A DNA stretch of 64,000 nucleotides from Bradyrhizobium ivorense (GTDB lineage: Bacteria; Pseudomonadota; Alphaproteobacteria; Rhizobiales; Xanthobacteraceae): the NCBI RefSeq assembly GCF_900696085.1, contig NZ_CAADFC020000016.1:1054001-1118000 (forward strand). The letters run 5' to 3'. Of the stretch, positions 7,623 through 16,447 are shown piece after piece. Below the pieces are notes generated by a model. The model had not been told where the DNA came from. It searched no databases and saw nothing but the letters and a program-made list of their open reading frames with translations. The position numbers were made by a program, and so were the translations under genes. The first letter of the stretch is position 1. Every line of letters begins with the position of its first letter.

Positions 7623-9767
7623 ATGGCGTTTCGGTTCAAGCTCGGCAAACCAAGTTTCAAGAGCATCCGCGTTCCGCAGATGGGCGTGCGCGGCAGCCTG
7701 TTCGCGGCGTTTGCCGTGATCGCCGGCATGGCGCTGATCATCAGCGCCGGCGCCGGTTGGGTGCTGCACCAACTCGGCGGCACCATGACCGATCTCAGCG
7801 GCCGCGACATTCCGCGGCTTGCCGCGAGCCTGCAGCTGTCGGCGCAGAGCGCCGCGCTCGCCGCCCAAGGCCCCGGCCTGCTCGCGGTGCAGAGCGAGGA
7901 CGCGCTCACCGAGCGCACCAAGAAGGTGCAGGAGGTCGCGCAGCTGACCAACGCCAAGCTCGGCGAGATCATCGAGCTCGGCGCCGACAAAGCCGTGGTC
8001 GGCGCGCTGAAGGAGAACGTCAAGAACACCGACGACGCCACCAAGAGCCTGATCTCGGCGGCGCGCGAACGGCTCGACGTCAGCGCGCTGCGCGACAAGC
8101 AGTACAACGCGCTGCGCAAGGCCCAGGCCGCCTTCGTCGGCGCCGCCAGCCCCGCGATGCTCGACGCGCAGACCCGGCTCAACGCCATCCTCGGCTCAGC
8201 CGAAGTCTCCGCCGATGACGCCACCGAAGCGGCCCGCACCGTCGGCCAGATCAGCAACGTGCTCTCGGCCGGCAATCTGATGGCCGCCGACATGACCGCG
8301 GCGCTGTCCGCCACCTCGAGCGAGACGCTGGATGCGATCGAGGCCGAGTTCAAGGCCGGGCGCGAGCGCGTCAAGTCCAACCTCGAGGACCTGCCGAAGA
8401 ATCCAGCGATCGTCGCGGTGCGCGACAGCGCGGAAAAACTGCTGGCGCTCGGCGAAGGCAAGACCGGCGTGTTCAAGATCCGCCAGAAGGAGCTCGACTC
8501 GATCGACTACGGCCAGACCATTCTGGACGAGACCCGCAAGCTCAACATCGGGCTCGGCATCAGCGTGCAGCAGCTGGTCGACGCCGTGCAGAAGGAGACC
8601 GACTCGTCGACCTTCCAGGCGCGGCAGCAGATCGCGTTCGCCACCATGGTGATGATCGGCCTCGGCGCGCTGACCCTGGTCGGCTCGTTCCTGTTCGTCT
8701 GGCTCTATGTCGGGCGCAACATCCTGCGCCGCATCCGCGGCCTGCAGCGCTCGATGCAGCTGTTGTCCGACGGCGACCTCGACACCGAGATCCCGCACAG
8801 CCGCCAGCGCGACGAGATCGCGGTCATGGCCGACGCGCTGCAGGTGTTCCGCGAGAGCATGATCGAGGGCCGCGAGCTCACCGCGAGCCAGAACCAGGAC
8901 CGCATCGCCAAGGCCGAGCGCGCCTCGCGCATGGAGACGCAGATCGCCGAGTTCGAATCCACCGTCCGCAGCGCGCTCGGCAGCCTGCAGAGCTCGGCGA
9001 ACTCGATGCAGTCGACCGCACAGAGCATGTCGGCGACCGCCGACCAGTCCAGCGCGCTGGTCAGCGCCGTCGCCTCGGCGGCCGAGGAGACCTCGGTCAA
9101 TGTGCAGACCGTGTCGGCCGGCACCGAGGAATTGTCGTCGTCGATCTCGGAGATCGGCCGCCAGGTCGTGACCTCGGCGGAGATCGCGCGCAAGGCGGTG
9201 GAGGAAGCGCGGGCGACCGACACCACGATGCAGGGCCTTGCCGACAACGCCGCGCGGATCAGCGTCGTGGTCGATCTGATCCAGACCATCGCCTCGCAGA
9301 CCAATCTGCTGGCGCTCAACGCCACCATCGAGGCGGCGCGCGCCGGCGAAGCCGGTCGCGGCTTTGCCGTGGTCGCCTCCGAGGTGAAGAATTTGGCGAG
9401 CCAGACCGCCAAGGCGACGGAAGAAATCCGCCAGCAGATCGTCAGCATGCAGGAGGTCACGACCTCGGCGGTCTCAGCGATCCGCAACATCTCGAGCACG
9501 ATCGGCGAGATCAACGACGTCACCACCGCGATCGCGGCCGCGGTCGAGGAGCAGGGCGCGGCGACCCGCGAGATCGCCCGCAACATCCAGCACGCCGCCG
9601 GCGGCACCAGCGAGGTGTCGAGCAACATCATCGGCGTCTCGACCGCCTCGACCGAGGCCGGCGCCGCCGCGACCGAGGTCCTGAGCGCCTCCGACGCGCT
9701 GCGCCGCGAGGCCGACGTGTTGCGCTCGGAGATCGACGGGTTCTTGTCGAATATCAGGGCGGCCTGA
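7623..9767 (+). CDS. methyl-accepting chemotaxis protein
   Basis: This 714-residue chemoreceptor has a cytoplasmic N-tail, a first membrane helix near residues 24-50, and a helical periplasmic sensor of about 280 residues. A second helix follows near 338-362, then a HAMP linker and the signalling domain with the CheA/CheW contact tip IASQTNLLALNATIEAARAG (~555-575). It lacks an evident C-terminal CheR-tethering pentapeptide. It would sense an unknown ligand in the periplasm and signal to a CheA kinase encoded elsewhere; no che gene is in the window. Start ATG 7623 is preferred to an in-frame GTG at 7602. Followed by two copies of a repeat. Confidence 0.95.
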   Translation: MAFRFKLGKPSFKSIRVPQMGVRGSLFAAFAVIAGMALIISAGAGWVLHQLGGTMTDLSGRDIPRLAASLQLSAQSAALAAQGPGLLAVQSEDALTERTKKVQEVAQLTNAKLGEIIELGADKAVVGALKENVKNTDDATKSLISAARERLDVSALRDKQYNALRKAQAAFVGAASPAMLDAQTRLNAILGSAEVSADDATEAARTVGQISNVLSAGNLMAADMTAALSATSSETLDAIEAEFKAGRERVKSNLEDLPKNPAIVAVRDSAEKLLALGEGKTGVFKIRQKELDSIDYGQTILDETRKLNIGLGISVQQLVDAVQKETDSSTFQARQQIAFATMVMIGLGALTLVGSFLFVWLYVGRNILRRIRGLQRSMQLLSDGDLDTEIPHSRQRDEIAVMADALQVFRESMIEGRELTASQNQDRIAKAERASRMETQIAEFESTVRSALGSLQSSANSMQSTAQSMSATADQSSALVSAVASAAEETSVNVQTVSAGTEELSSSISEIGRQVVTSAEIARKAVEEARATDTTMQGLADNAARISVVVDLIQTIASQTNLLALNATIEAARAGEAGRGFAVVASEVKNLASQTAKATEEIRQQIVSMQEVTTSAVSAIRNISSTIGEINDVTTAIAAAVEEQGAATREIARNIQHAAGGTSEVSSNIIGVSTASTEAGAAATEVLSASDALRREADVLRSEIDGFLSNIRAA

Positions 9768-9786
9768 CGCACGTCGTTCCGGGGCT

Positions 9787-9947
9787 CCAACCTCCCCTTG
9801 CAAAGGGGAGGTCGCTTTGCTCGTGAGCAAAGCGGGTGGGGATCTGGTCTCTCCGCCGACACTGTCGCCCGTGGCCGACCCCCCATCCCGACCTTCCCCC
9901 TTTCAGGGGGAAGGAGAAGAAAGTGCAGCGCTGCGCTTCATCCGGGC
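9787..9947. repeat. palindromic intergenic repeat (cctccccttg...ggagg family), tandem copy 1
   Basis: Contains the hairpins CCTCCCCTTG/CAAAGGGGAGG and GCTTTGCTC/GAGCAAAGC, then CTTCCCCC...GGGGGAAG, and ends GCGCTGCGCTTCATCCGGGC. The same arrangement restarts 174 bp later. Other copies lie at 51059-51193 and 57826-57957. Confidence 0.85.
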
Positions 9948-9960
9948 CCCGGGATCGCCT

Positions 9961-10112
9961 CCAACCTCCCCTTGAAAAGGGGAGGTCGCTTTGCTCGTCA
10001 GAGCAAAGCGGGTGGGGATCTCTCCGCCGACACTGTCGCCCGTGGCCGCCCCCCCATCCGACCTTCCCCCTTTCAGGGGGAAGGGGAAGAAAGCGCTGCG
10101 CTTCATCCGGGC
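9961..10112. repeat. palindromic intergenic repeat (cctccccttg...ggagg family), tandem copy 2
   Basis: Near-identical to 9787-9947 in the same orientation, slightly shortened by small internal deletions. Together they fill most of the 426-bp gap between the chemoreceptor and the next gene; the remainder (10113-10193) holds nothing I recognise. Confidence 0.85.
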
Positions 10113-10193
10113 TGCGGAATTCCCGCTCTTCTCCGCATCCGCATCCTGATTTTTCGGCTGGCGCGGCAGCCGATGTACCGCTAAGCCGGTAGC

Positions 10194-11255
10194 ATGCATT
10201 CGAAGACCGACGGCCTGCCCTCCTCGGCGGAGGCATTGAGATACCCCTGGGAGAACCATCCCGGCCCCGACCAGGTCGTGGAGGTGGCGCCCGGCGTGCT
10301 GTGGGCGCGGCTGAAACTGCCGTTCCGCCTCAACCATGTGAACGTCTATCTGCTCGCCGACGGCGACGGCTGGACCATGGTGGATGCCGGCTTCGGCAAT
10401 GAGGAATCGATCGCGGCCTGGACCACGCTGTTCGAGGGGTCGCTGAAGCACGTCAAGGTCACCCGCCTGATCGTGACCCATTCGCACCCCGACCATGTCG
10501 GGCTCGCGGGCTGGATCACCGAGCGCTTCGGCTGTCCGCTGTTCATGTCGCAGGTCGAATATCTGCAGTCGGTCTATCACCAGAACCGCGGCACCGAGGA
10601 GCGGCGCAACGCGCAGCGGCTGTTCTTCCGCCGTCACGGCATGGACGAGGACCTGACCGAAAAGCTGCTCGGCCGCGGCCAGGACTATCTGAAGCGGGTC
10701 TCGGTGCTGCCGCCGTCCTATCACCGCCTCACCCATGGCGACGAGGTCGTGATCGGCACGCGGCGCTTCAAGGTGATCACCGGCGGCGGTCACGCGCTCG
10801 ACCAGGTGATGCTGTATTGCGCGGCCGACAAGCTGTTCCTGTCCGCCGACCAGGTGCTGAGCAAGATCTCGCCCAATGTCAGCGTCTGGGCGGTCGAGCC
10901 CGAGCAGAATTCGCTCGGCGAATACCTCGCCTCGCTGGCCAGCCTCACCACCACGCTGCCCTATGACGTGATGGTGCTGCCCGGCCATGGCGTGCCGTTC
11001 TACGGGCTGAAGACGCGGATCAAGCAGCTCGCCGATCACCACGAGGAGCGTTGCCGGCTGATCGCCGAGGCCTGCCGCGAGGTGCCGCAGACCTCCAAGG
11101 AACTGGTACCGGTGGTGTTCCACAAGCACGTGCTGGACGAGCACCAGATGGGTTTCGCCTCCGGCGAGCTGGTCGCCCATGTCAACTACATGCTGGTCGA
11201 GGGCCGCCTGACGGCGGAGACCGCCGACGGCGTGCTGCGCTTCAGGACGACCTGA
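10194..11255 (+). CDS. metallo-beta-lactamase-fold hydrolase
   Basis: This 353-residue cytosolic protein has the metal-binding signature HSHPDH (residues 96-101), a GGGHALDQ motif carrying the next His ligand, LSADQVL with the bridging Asp, and GHGVP (~residue 264) with the last His. The C-terminal ~90 residues form a helical tail with a possible winged-helix fold, as in SdsA/lactonase-related members. Members hydrolyse thioesters, lactones or phosphodiesters; the substrate is not readable from sequence. Upstream lies only repeat sequence, and hemA follows on the same strand after 176 bp. Confidence 0.9.
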   Translation: MHSKTDGLPSSAEALRYPWENHPGPDQVVEVAPGVLWARLKLPFRLNHVNVYLLADGDGWTMVDAGFGNEESIAAWTTLFEGSLKHVKVTRLIVTHSHPDHVGLAGWITERFGCPLFMSQVEYLQSVYHQNRGTEERRNAQRLFFRRHGMDEDLTEKLLGRGQDYLKRVSVLPPSYHRLTHGDEVVIGTRRFKVITGGGHALDQVMLYCAADKLFLSADQVLSKISPNVSVWAVEPEQNSLGEYLASLASLTTTLPYDVMVLPGHGVPFYGLKTRIKQLADHHEERCRLIAEACREVPQTSKELVPVVFHKHVLDEHQMGFASGELVAHVNYMLVEGRLTAETADGVLRFRTT

Positions 11256-11365
11256 GCGCGTCACGGCCCGCCGGCCGGTCCGGGTCCGAATCAAGCAAGA
11301 TCCCCGCAGCTAGGGCAATTTGACCACCTGCGGCGCATGCCCAGATGTGAGCCAATGCATAGACA

Positions 11366-11386
11366 TTAGAGCTGGAAAAGCTCTAA
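11366..11386. promoter_or_regulatory. inverted repeat upstream of hemA
   Basis: TTAGAGCT (11366-11373) and AGCTCTAA (11379-11386) form a perfect 8-bp inverted repeat around five bases, ending 45 bp before the hemA start. It could be an operator or a 5'-leader hairpin. A TTGACC (11320-11325) lies upstream without a convincing -10. Confidence 0.45.
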
Positions 11387-11431
11387 GTAAGGCCTTCAGT
11401 GCCCGGTCAGGTTCCGTTTGTGGGTTCGCCG

Positions 11432-12661
11432 ATGGATTACAACCAGTTCTTCAATGCCGCCCTCACCCGCCTGCATGATGAGCGGCGCTACCGCGTGTTC
11501 GCCGATCTCGAGCGGATCGCCGGCCGCTTCCCGCACGCCACCTGGCACTCGCCGAAGGGCCAGCGCAATGTCGTGATCTGGTGCTCCAACGACTATCTCG
11601 GCATGGGCCAGCACCCAAAGGTGGTCGGCGCCATGGTCGAGACCGCGACCCGGGTCGGCACCGGCGCCGGCGGCACCCGCAACATCGCGGGCACCCATCA
11701 TCCGCTGGTGCAGCTCGAGGCGGAGCTCGCCGACCTCCACGGCAAGGAAGCCTCGCTGCTCTTCACGTCCGGCTATGTCTCGAACCAGACCGGCATCTCG
11801 ACCATCGCAAAACTGATTCCGAACTGCCTGATCCTGTCGGATGCGCTGAACCACAATTCGATGATCGAGGGCGTGCGCCAGGCCGGCTGCGACCGCCTGA
11901 TCTTCCGCCACAACGACGTCGCGCATCTCGAAGAGCTGCTGATCGCCGCCGGTCCCGACCGGCCGAAGCTGATCGTCTGCGAGAGCCTCTATTCGATGGA
12001 CGGCGATGTCGCGCCGCTCGCCAAGATCTGCGATCTCGCCGAGAAATACGGCGCCATGACCTATGTCGACGAGGTTCACGCGGTCGGCATGTACGGCCCG
12101 CGCGGCGGCGGCATTGCCGAGCGCGACGGCGTGATGCACCGGATCGACATCCTCGAGGGCACGCTTGCGAAGGCGTTCGGCTGCCTCGGCGGCTACATTG
12201 CCGCCAAGCGCGAGATCATCGACGCCGTGCGCTCCTATGCCCCGGGCTTCATCTTCACCACCGCGCTGCCGCCGGCGATCTGCTCGGCCGCAACCGCGGC
12301 GATCCGCCATCTGAAAACCTCGAACTGGGAGCGCGAGCGCCACCAGGACCGCGCCGCCCGCACCAAGGCGATCCTGACCGCCGCCGGCCTGCCGGTGATG
12401 TCGAGCGACACCCACATCGTGCCGCTGTTCGTCGGCGACCCCGAGAAGTGCAAGCGCGCCTCCGACCTGCTGCTCGAGGAGCACGGCATCTACATCCAGC
12501 CGATCAACTATCCGACCGTCGCCAAGGGCACCGAGCGGCTGCGCATCACCCCCTCGCCGTACCACGAGGACGGCCTGATCGACGCGCTGGCCGAGGCCCT
12601 GCTGCAGGTCTGGGACCGGCTCGGCCTGCCGCTGCACCGGAAATCGCTGGCCGCCGAGTAA
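11432..12661 (+). CDS. hemA: 5-aminolevulinate synthase
   Basis: ALAS condenses glycine with succinyl-CoA to give 5-aminolevulinate, the first committed step of haem synthesis in alphaproteobacteria, in the cytosol and with PLP. The 409-residue protein matches the family throughout: GTGAGGTRNIAGTHHPLVQL, YVDEVHAVG (PLP-stacking Asp) and TLAKAFGCLGGY with PLP lysine 247. I start at ATG 11432 (MDYNQFFNAAL), the family N-terminus, rather than the in-frame GTG at 11399. It is monocistronic, with an inverted repeat upstream and a terminator downstream. Its haem product feeds the cytochrome oxidase encoded at 36-42 kb. Confidence 0.97.
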   Translation: MDYNQFFNAALTRLHDERRYRVFADLERIAGRFPHATWHSPKGQRNVVIWCSNDYLGMGQHPKVVGAMVETATRVGTGAGGTRNIAGTHHPLVQLEAELADLHGKEASLLFTSGYVSNQTGISTIAKLIPNCLILSDALNHNSMIEGVRQAGCDRLIFRHNDVAHLEELLIAAGPDRPKLIVCESLYSMDGDVAPLAKICDLAEKYGAMTYVDEVHAVGMYGPRGGGIAERDGVMHRIDILEGTLAKAFGCLGGYIAAKREIIDAVRSYAPGFIFTTALPPAICSAATAAIRHLKTSNWERERHQDRAARTKAILTAAGLPVMSSDTHIVPLFVGDPEKCKRASDLLLEEHGIYIQPINYPTVAKGTERLRITPSPYHEDGLIDALAEALLQVWDRLGLPLHRKSLAAE

Positions 12662-12688
12662 CCCTGTCCGTTCCTGCCCCCCGAAATC

Positions 12689-12720
12689 GGGCCGGTCGTG
12701 CGATGCGCGGCCGGCCCTTT
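12689..12720 (+). terminator. rho-independent terminator of hemA
   Basis: GGGCCGG (12689-12695) pairs with CCGGCCC (12711-12717) and is followed by TTT, 28 bp after the hemA stop. Confidence 0.6.
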
Positions 12721-12776
12721 GGGTTTATAGTCCCGTGACCTGGCCCTCCCCCGGCCGGGAAGGGAGATGAGCAGCG

Positions 12777-15700
12777 ATGCTGCACGACTGGGGCGTAATC
12801 GCCACGGCGTTCGCCTACATCGGATTGTTGTTCTTCGTCGCGAGCCGCGGCGACCGGATGCCGCCCGGCGAGCGCGGCCTTGCCAGCCAGTGGATCTATC
12901 CGCTGTCGCTGGCGATTTACTGCACCTCCTGGACCTTCTTCGGATCGGTCGGCTTCGCCACCCGCACCAGCATCGACTTCCTCGCGATCTATGTCGGCCC
13001 GATCCTGATGATCGGGCTGTGCACGCCGCTGCTGCGCCGGGTGATCGCGCTCGCCAAGTCGCAGAACATCACCTCGATCGCCGATTTCATCGCCGCGCGC
13101 TACGGCAAGAGCCAGGCGGTGGCCGCGACGGTGGCGCTGATCGCGATCATCGGCTCGGTGCCCTACATCGCGCTGCAGCTGAAGGCGATCGCCTCGTCGC
13201 TGGAGGTGATCCTGAGCGAGGACCAGGCGTTCTCGAGGATCCCGATCATCGGCGATATCGCGCTGATGGTGACCTTGGCGATGGCCGTGTTCGCGGTGCT
13301 GTTCGGCACCCGCCACACCGACGCGACCGAGCACCAGCACGGCCTGATCCTGGCGATCGCGGCCGAATCGATCGTCAAGCTGGTCGCCTTCATCGCCGCC
13401 GGCGCCTTCGTCACCTTCTGGATGTTCTCGCCCGGCGAGCTCTACGAGCGCGCCCTGAAGACGCCGGAAGCGGTGCGCGCCATCGAATATGTGCCGTCGG
13501 TCGGCAATTTCCTGATCATGACGCTGCTGTCGTTCTGCGCCATCATGCTGCTGCCGCGCCAGTTCCACGTCAGCGTCGTGGAGAATTCGACCAGCGCCGA
13601 CGTCAACCGGGCGCGCTGGCTGTTCCCGCTCTACCTCGTCGTCATCAACCTGTTCGTGATTCCGATCGCGATCGCGGGCCTCGTGATCTTCCCGTTCGGC
13701 GCCGTCGATGCCGACATGTTCGTGCTGGCGCTGCCGATCGAGGGTAATTCGCAGCTGCTCAGCCTTGCCGTATTCGTCGGCGGCCTGTCGGCCGGCACCG
13801 CGATGGTGATCGTCGAATGCGTCGCGCTGTCGATCATGGTCTCCAACGACATCGTGCTGCCGCTGGTGCTGCCGCGCAGCGACGATGCCCGGGTCGGCCA
13901 CAAGGACTTTGGCGACTTCCTGCTGAAGGCGCGCCGGTTCTCGATCTTCGCCATCATGGTGATGGCGTATTTCTACTATCGCGCGCTCGGCAACACCCAG
14001 CTGGTCTCGATCGGCCTGCTCTCCTTTGCCGCGATCAGCCAGCTGGCGCCGGCGTTCTTCGGCGGTCTGTTCTGGCGCCGCGCCACCGCGCGCGGCGCCA
14101 TCGCCGGCATGCTGATCGGCTTTGCGACCTGGCTCTACACGCTGTTCATTCCGAGCTTCCTGGAAACCTCGACCGCCGGGCTGATGCTGTTGCAGCACGG
14201 GCCGTTCGGCATCGACGCGCTGCGGCCGCAGGCGCTGTTCGGCGCCGATCTGCCGCCGCTCCTGCACGGCGTGCTGTGGAGCCTCTCGCTCAACATGCTG
14301 ACCTATGTCGTGTTCTCGCTGGCGCGCGCCCCGTCGTCGATCGAGCTGTTGCAGGCCGACCTGTTCGTGCCCAACGAGCTGGCGCCGATCGCCCCCAGCT
14401 TCCGGCGCTGGCGCACCACCGTGACGGTGCAGGACATCCAGAGCACGGTGACGCAATATCTCGGTCCCGACCGCACACGGGAGGCGTTCGCATCGTTCGC
14501 CGCCGATCGCAACATCGCGCTCGATCCACAGGCGCCGGCCGATTTCGAATTGCTGCAGCACGCCGAGCGGTTGATCGCCTCCTCGATCGGGGCGGCGTCC
14601 TCGCGCCTCGTGATGTCGCTATTGCTGCAGCGGCGCACCGTGTCGGCCAAGGCCGCGCTGAAGCTGCTCGACGATTCCCACGCCGCGCTGCATTTCAACC
14701 GCGAGATCCTGCAGACCGCGCTCAACCATGTGCGGCAGGGCATCGCGGTGTTCGATCCCGACCTGCAGCTGATCTGCTCCAACCGTCAGTTCTCCGAGCT
14801 GCTGGCGCTGCCGCCGCATCTGGTACAGCTCGGCATCCCCTTACCCGAGATCCTCGAATTCATGGGCGCGGTCAGCCCGCCGCCGGCCGGCGACAGCGAC
14901 AGCCTGCTGCAGCTCAGGCTGCGCGCCTACACCACCGAGGGCGAACCCTATCTGGAACGCTTCATCGACCGCCACCAGGTGATCGAGGTGCGCGCCAACC
15001 GGATGCCGGGCGGCGGCCTCGTCATCACCTTCTCCGACGTCACGCCGAGCTTCGAGGCCGCCGAGGCGCTGGAGCGCGCCAACGCGACGCTGGAGAAACG
15101 GGTGCGCGACCGCACCGAGGAGCTGACCCGGCTGAACTCCGAGCTCGCGCTCGCCAAGGGCATCGCGGAAGACGCCAACGCCTCCAAGACGCGCTTCCTG
15201 GCCGCGGCCAGCCACGACATCCTGCAGCCGCTCAATGCGGCGCGGCTCTATGTCACGAGTCTGGTCGAGCGCCAGAACGGCGGCGAGGATTCCCGCCTGG
15301 TCGAGAACATCGACGATTCGCTCGAGGCGATCGAGGACATCCTGGGCGCGCTGCTCGACATCTCGAGGCTCGATGCCGGCGCCATGACGCCGGCGATCAC
15401 CAGCTTCCGGATGGCCGACCTGATGCGGTCGCTGGAGATCGAGTTCATGCCGATCGCCCGCGACAAGGGTCTCGATCTGCGCTTCGTGCCCTGCTCGCTG
15501 CCGGTCGAGTCCGACCGTTCGCTGCTGCGCCGGCTGATGCAGAACTTCATCTCGAATGCGATCAAATACACCCCGCGCGGCCGCGTGCTGATCGGCTGCC
15601 GCCGCCATGGCAAGCAGCTCCAGATCAGCGTCTACGACACCGGCGTCGGCATTCCCGTGCAGAAGCGCGGCGAGATCTTCAAGGAATTCCATCGGCTCGA

Positions 15701-16286
15701 GCAGGGCGCGCGGATCGCGCGCGGTCTCGGCCTTGGGCTCTCGATCGTCGAGCGGCTGGCGCGCGTGCTCAACCACCGCATTGCGATCTCGGCCAATGAC
15801 AGCGGCGGCTCGGCGTTCTCGGTCACGGTGCCGATCGCAACCGCGGTCAACCATACCGCGGCCGTCACCACCGCCACCCCGGTGTCGAAGACCCCGATGA
15901 GCGGCGCGCTGATCGTCTGCATCGAGAACGACCCCGCCATCCTTGACGGCATGAGGACGCTGCTCACGGCATGGGATGCCGAGGTGATCGCGGTGACCGA
16001 TGCCGACGCCGCCATCACCGCGATCGAGGCCGCCGACGGCCGCGTCACCGGCGTGCTGGTCGACTACCATCTCGACCGCGGCAACGGCGTCGCCGCGATC
16101 CGCGAGATCCGCCGCCGCTTCGGCGACAACATTCCGGCGATCCTGATCACCGCCGACCGCAGCCCGGCGGTGCGCAGCGCCGCCCGCGAGGAAAACATCG
16201 CGGTGCTGAACAAGCCGGTCAAGCCGGCCTCGCTGCGCGCTTTGCTCGGACAGTGGCGGACGCAGCAGATGGTGGCAGCGGAGTAG
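12777..16286 (+). CDS. transporter-linked hybrid histidine kinase (SSSF-PAS-HisKA-HATPase-REC; CrbS/MxtR-like)
   Basis: A 1169-residue inner-membrane sensor. Residues ~1-510 are a sodium:solute symporter-like domain with about 13 helices. A PAS domain lies near 640-755 and a coiled-coil linker near 755-800. The H-box is FLAAASHDILQPLNAARLY with phospho-acceptor His813, followed by an ATPase domain with N, G1 and G2 boxes (LMQNFISNAIKYT, DTGVGIP, GLGLSI). A C-terminal receiver carries phospho-Asp1096 (GVLVDYHLD). This architecture matches CrbS/MxtR, which pair with a LuxR-type regulator to control acetate use. The regulator at 16448-17122, convergent here, fits that partner. Ligand and targets in this organism are inference. 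Confidence 0.92.
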   Translation: MLHDWGVIATAFAYIGLLFFVASRGDRMPPGERGLASQWIYPLSLAIYCTSWTFFGSVGFATRTSIDFLAIYVGPILMIGLCTPLLRRVIALAKSQNITSIADFIAARYGKSQAVAATVALIAIIGSVPYIALQLKAIASSLEVILSEDQAFSRIPIIGDIALMVTLAMAVFAVLFGTRHTDATEHQHGLILAIAAESIVKLVAFIAAGAFVTFWMFSPGELYERALKTPEAVRAIEYVPSVGNFLIMTLLSFCAIMLLPRQFHVSVVENSTSADVNRARWLFPLYLVVINLFVIPIAIAGLVIFPFGAVDADMFVLALPIEGNSQLLSLAVFVGGLSAGTAMVIVECVALSIMVSNDIVLPLVLPRSDDARVGHKDFGDFLLKARRFSIFAIMVMAYFYYRALGNTQLVSIGLLSFAAISQLAPAFFGGLFWRRATARGAIAGMLIGFATWLYTLFIPSFLETSTAGLMLLQHGPFGIDALRPQALFGADLPPLLHGVLWSLSLNMLTYVVFSLARAPSSIELLQADLFVPNELAPIAPSFRRWRTTVTVQDIQSTVTQYLGPDRTREAFASFAADRNIALDPQAPADFELLQHAERLIASSIGAASSRLVMSLLLQRRTVSAKAALKLLDDSHAALHFNREILQTALNHVRQGIAVFDPDLQLICSNRQFSELLALPPHLVQLGIPLPEILEFMGAVSPPPAGDSDSLLQLRLRAYTTEGEPYLERFIDRHQVIEVRANRMPGGGLVITFSDVTPSFEAAEALERANATLEKRVRDRTEELTRLNSELALAKGIAEDANASKTRFLAAASHDILQPLNAARLYVTSLVERQNGGEDSRLVENIDDSLEAIEDILGALLDISRLDAGAMTPAITSFRMADLMRSLEIEFMPIARDKGLDLRFVPCSLPVESDRSLLRRLMQNFISNAIKYTPRGRVLIGCRRHGKQLQISVYDTGVGIPVQKRGEIFKEFHRLEQGARIARGLGLGLSIVERLARVLNHRIAISANDSGGSAFSVTVPIATAVNHTAAVTTATPVSKTPMSGALIVCIENDPAILDGMRTLLTAWDAEVIAVTDADAAITAIEAADGRVTGVLVDYHLDRGNGVAAIREIRRRFGDNIPAILITADRSPAVRSAAREENIAVLNKPVKPASLRALLGQWRTQQMVAAE

Positions 16287-16310
16287 CGCGATCAGGCGTG
16301 CGGGATCTTC

Positions 16311-16428
16311 ATTCCGTCATCCTGAGGCGGCCGCTTCTTCAGCGGCCCTCGAAGGATCGACGGCCACCAGCCGGGCCGTGCATCCGTCGAGGCTCGCCTA
16401 AGAGGCGAGCACCTCAGGATGACGGAAT
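16311..16428. repeat. long palindromic intergenic repeat (gtcatcctgagg family), copy 2
   Basis: ATTCCGTCATCCTGAGG at the left is the exact reverse complement of CCTCAGGATGACGGAAT at the right; the interior is diverged from the copy at 881-991. It lies between two convergent genes, where it may also serve as a bidirectional terminator. Confidence 0.85.
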
Positions 16429-16447
16429 GAAGTTTGACCGGTGGTCT

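Noticed and set aside
6592..7623. 343-codon minus-strand frame opposite the outer membrane protein
   Set aside because: Shadow of a clear beta-barrel gene with signal peptide and terminator.
11366..11386. Irr iron control element upstream of hemA
   Set aside because: Half-site spacing is too wide for the known ICE; recorded only as an inverted repeat.
12546..14561. 671-codon minus-strand frame opposite the hybrid kinase
   Set aside because: Arg/His/Asp-rich composition without motifs; it mirrors the third-codon GC bias of the real kinase gene and of hemA on the plus strand.
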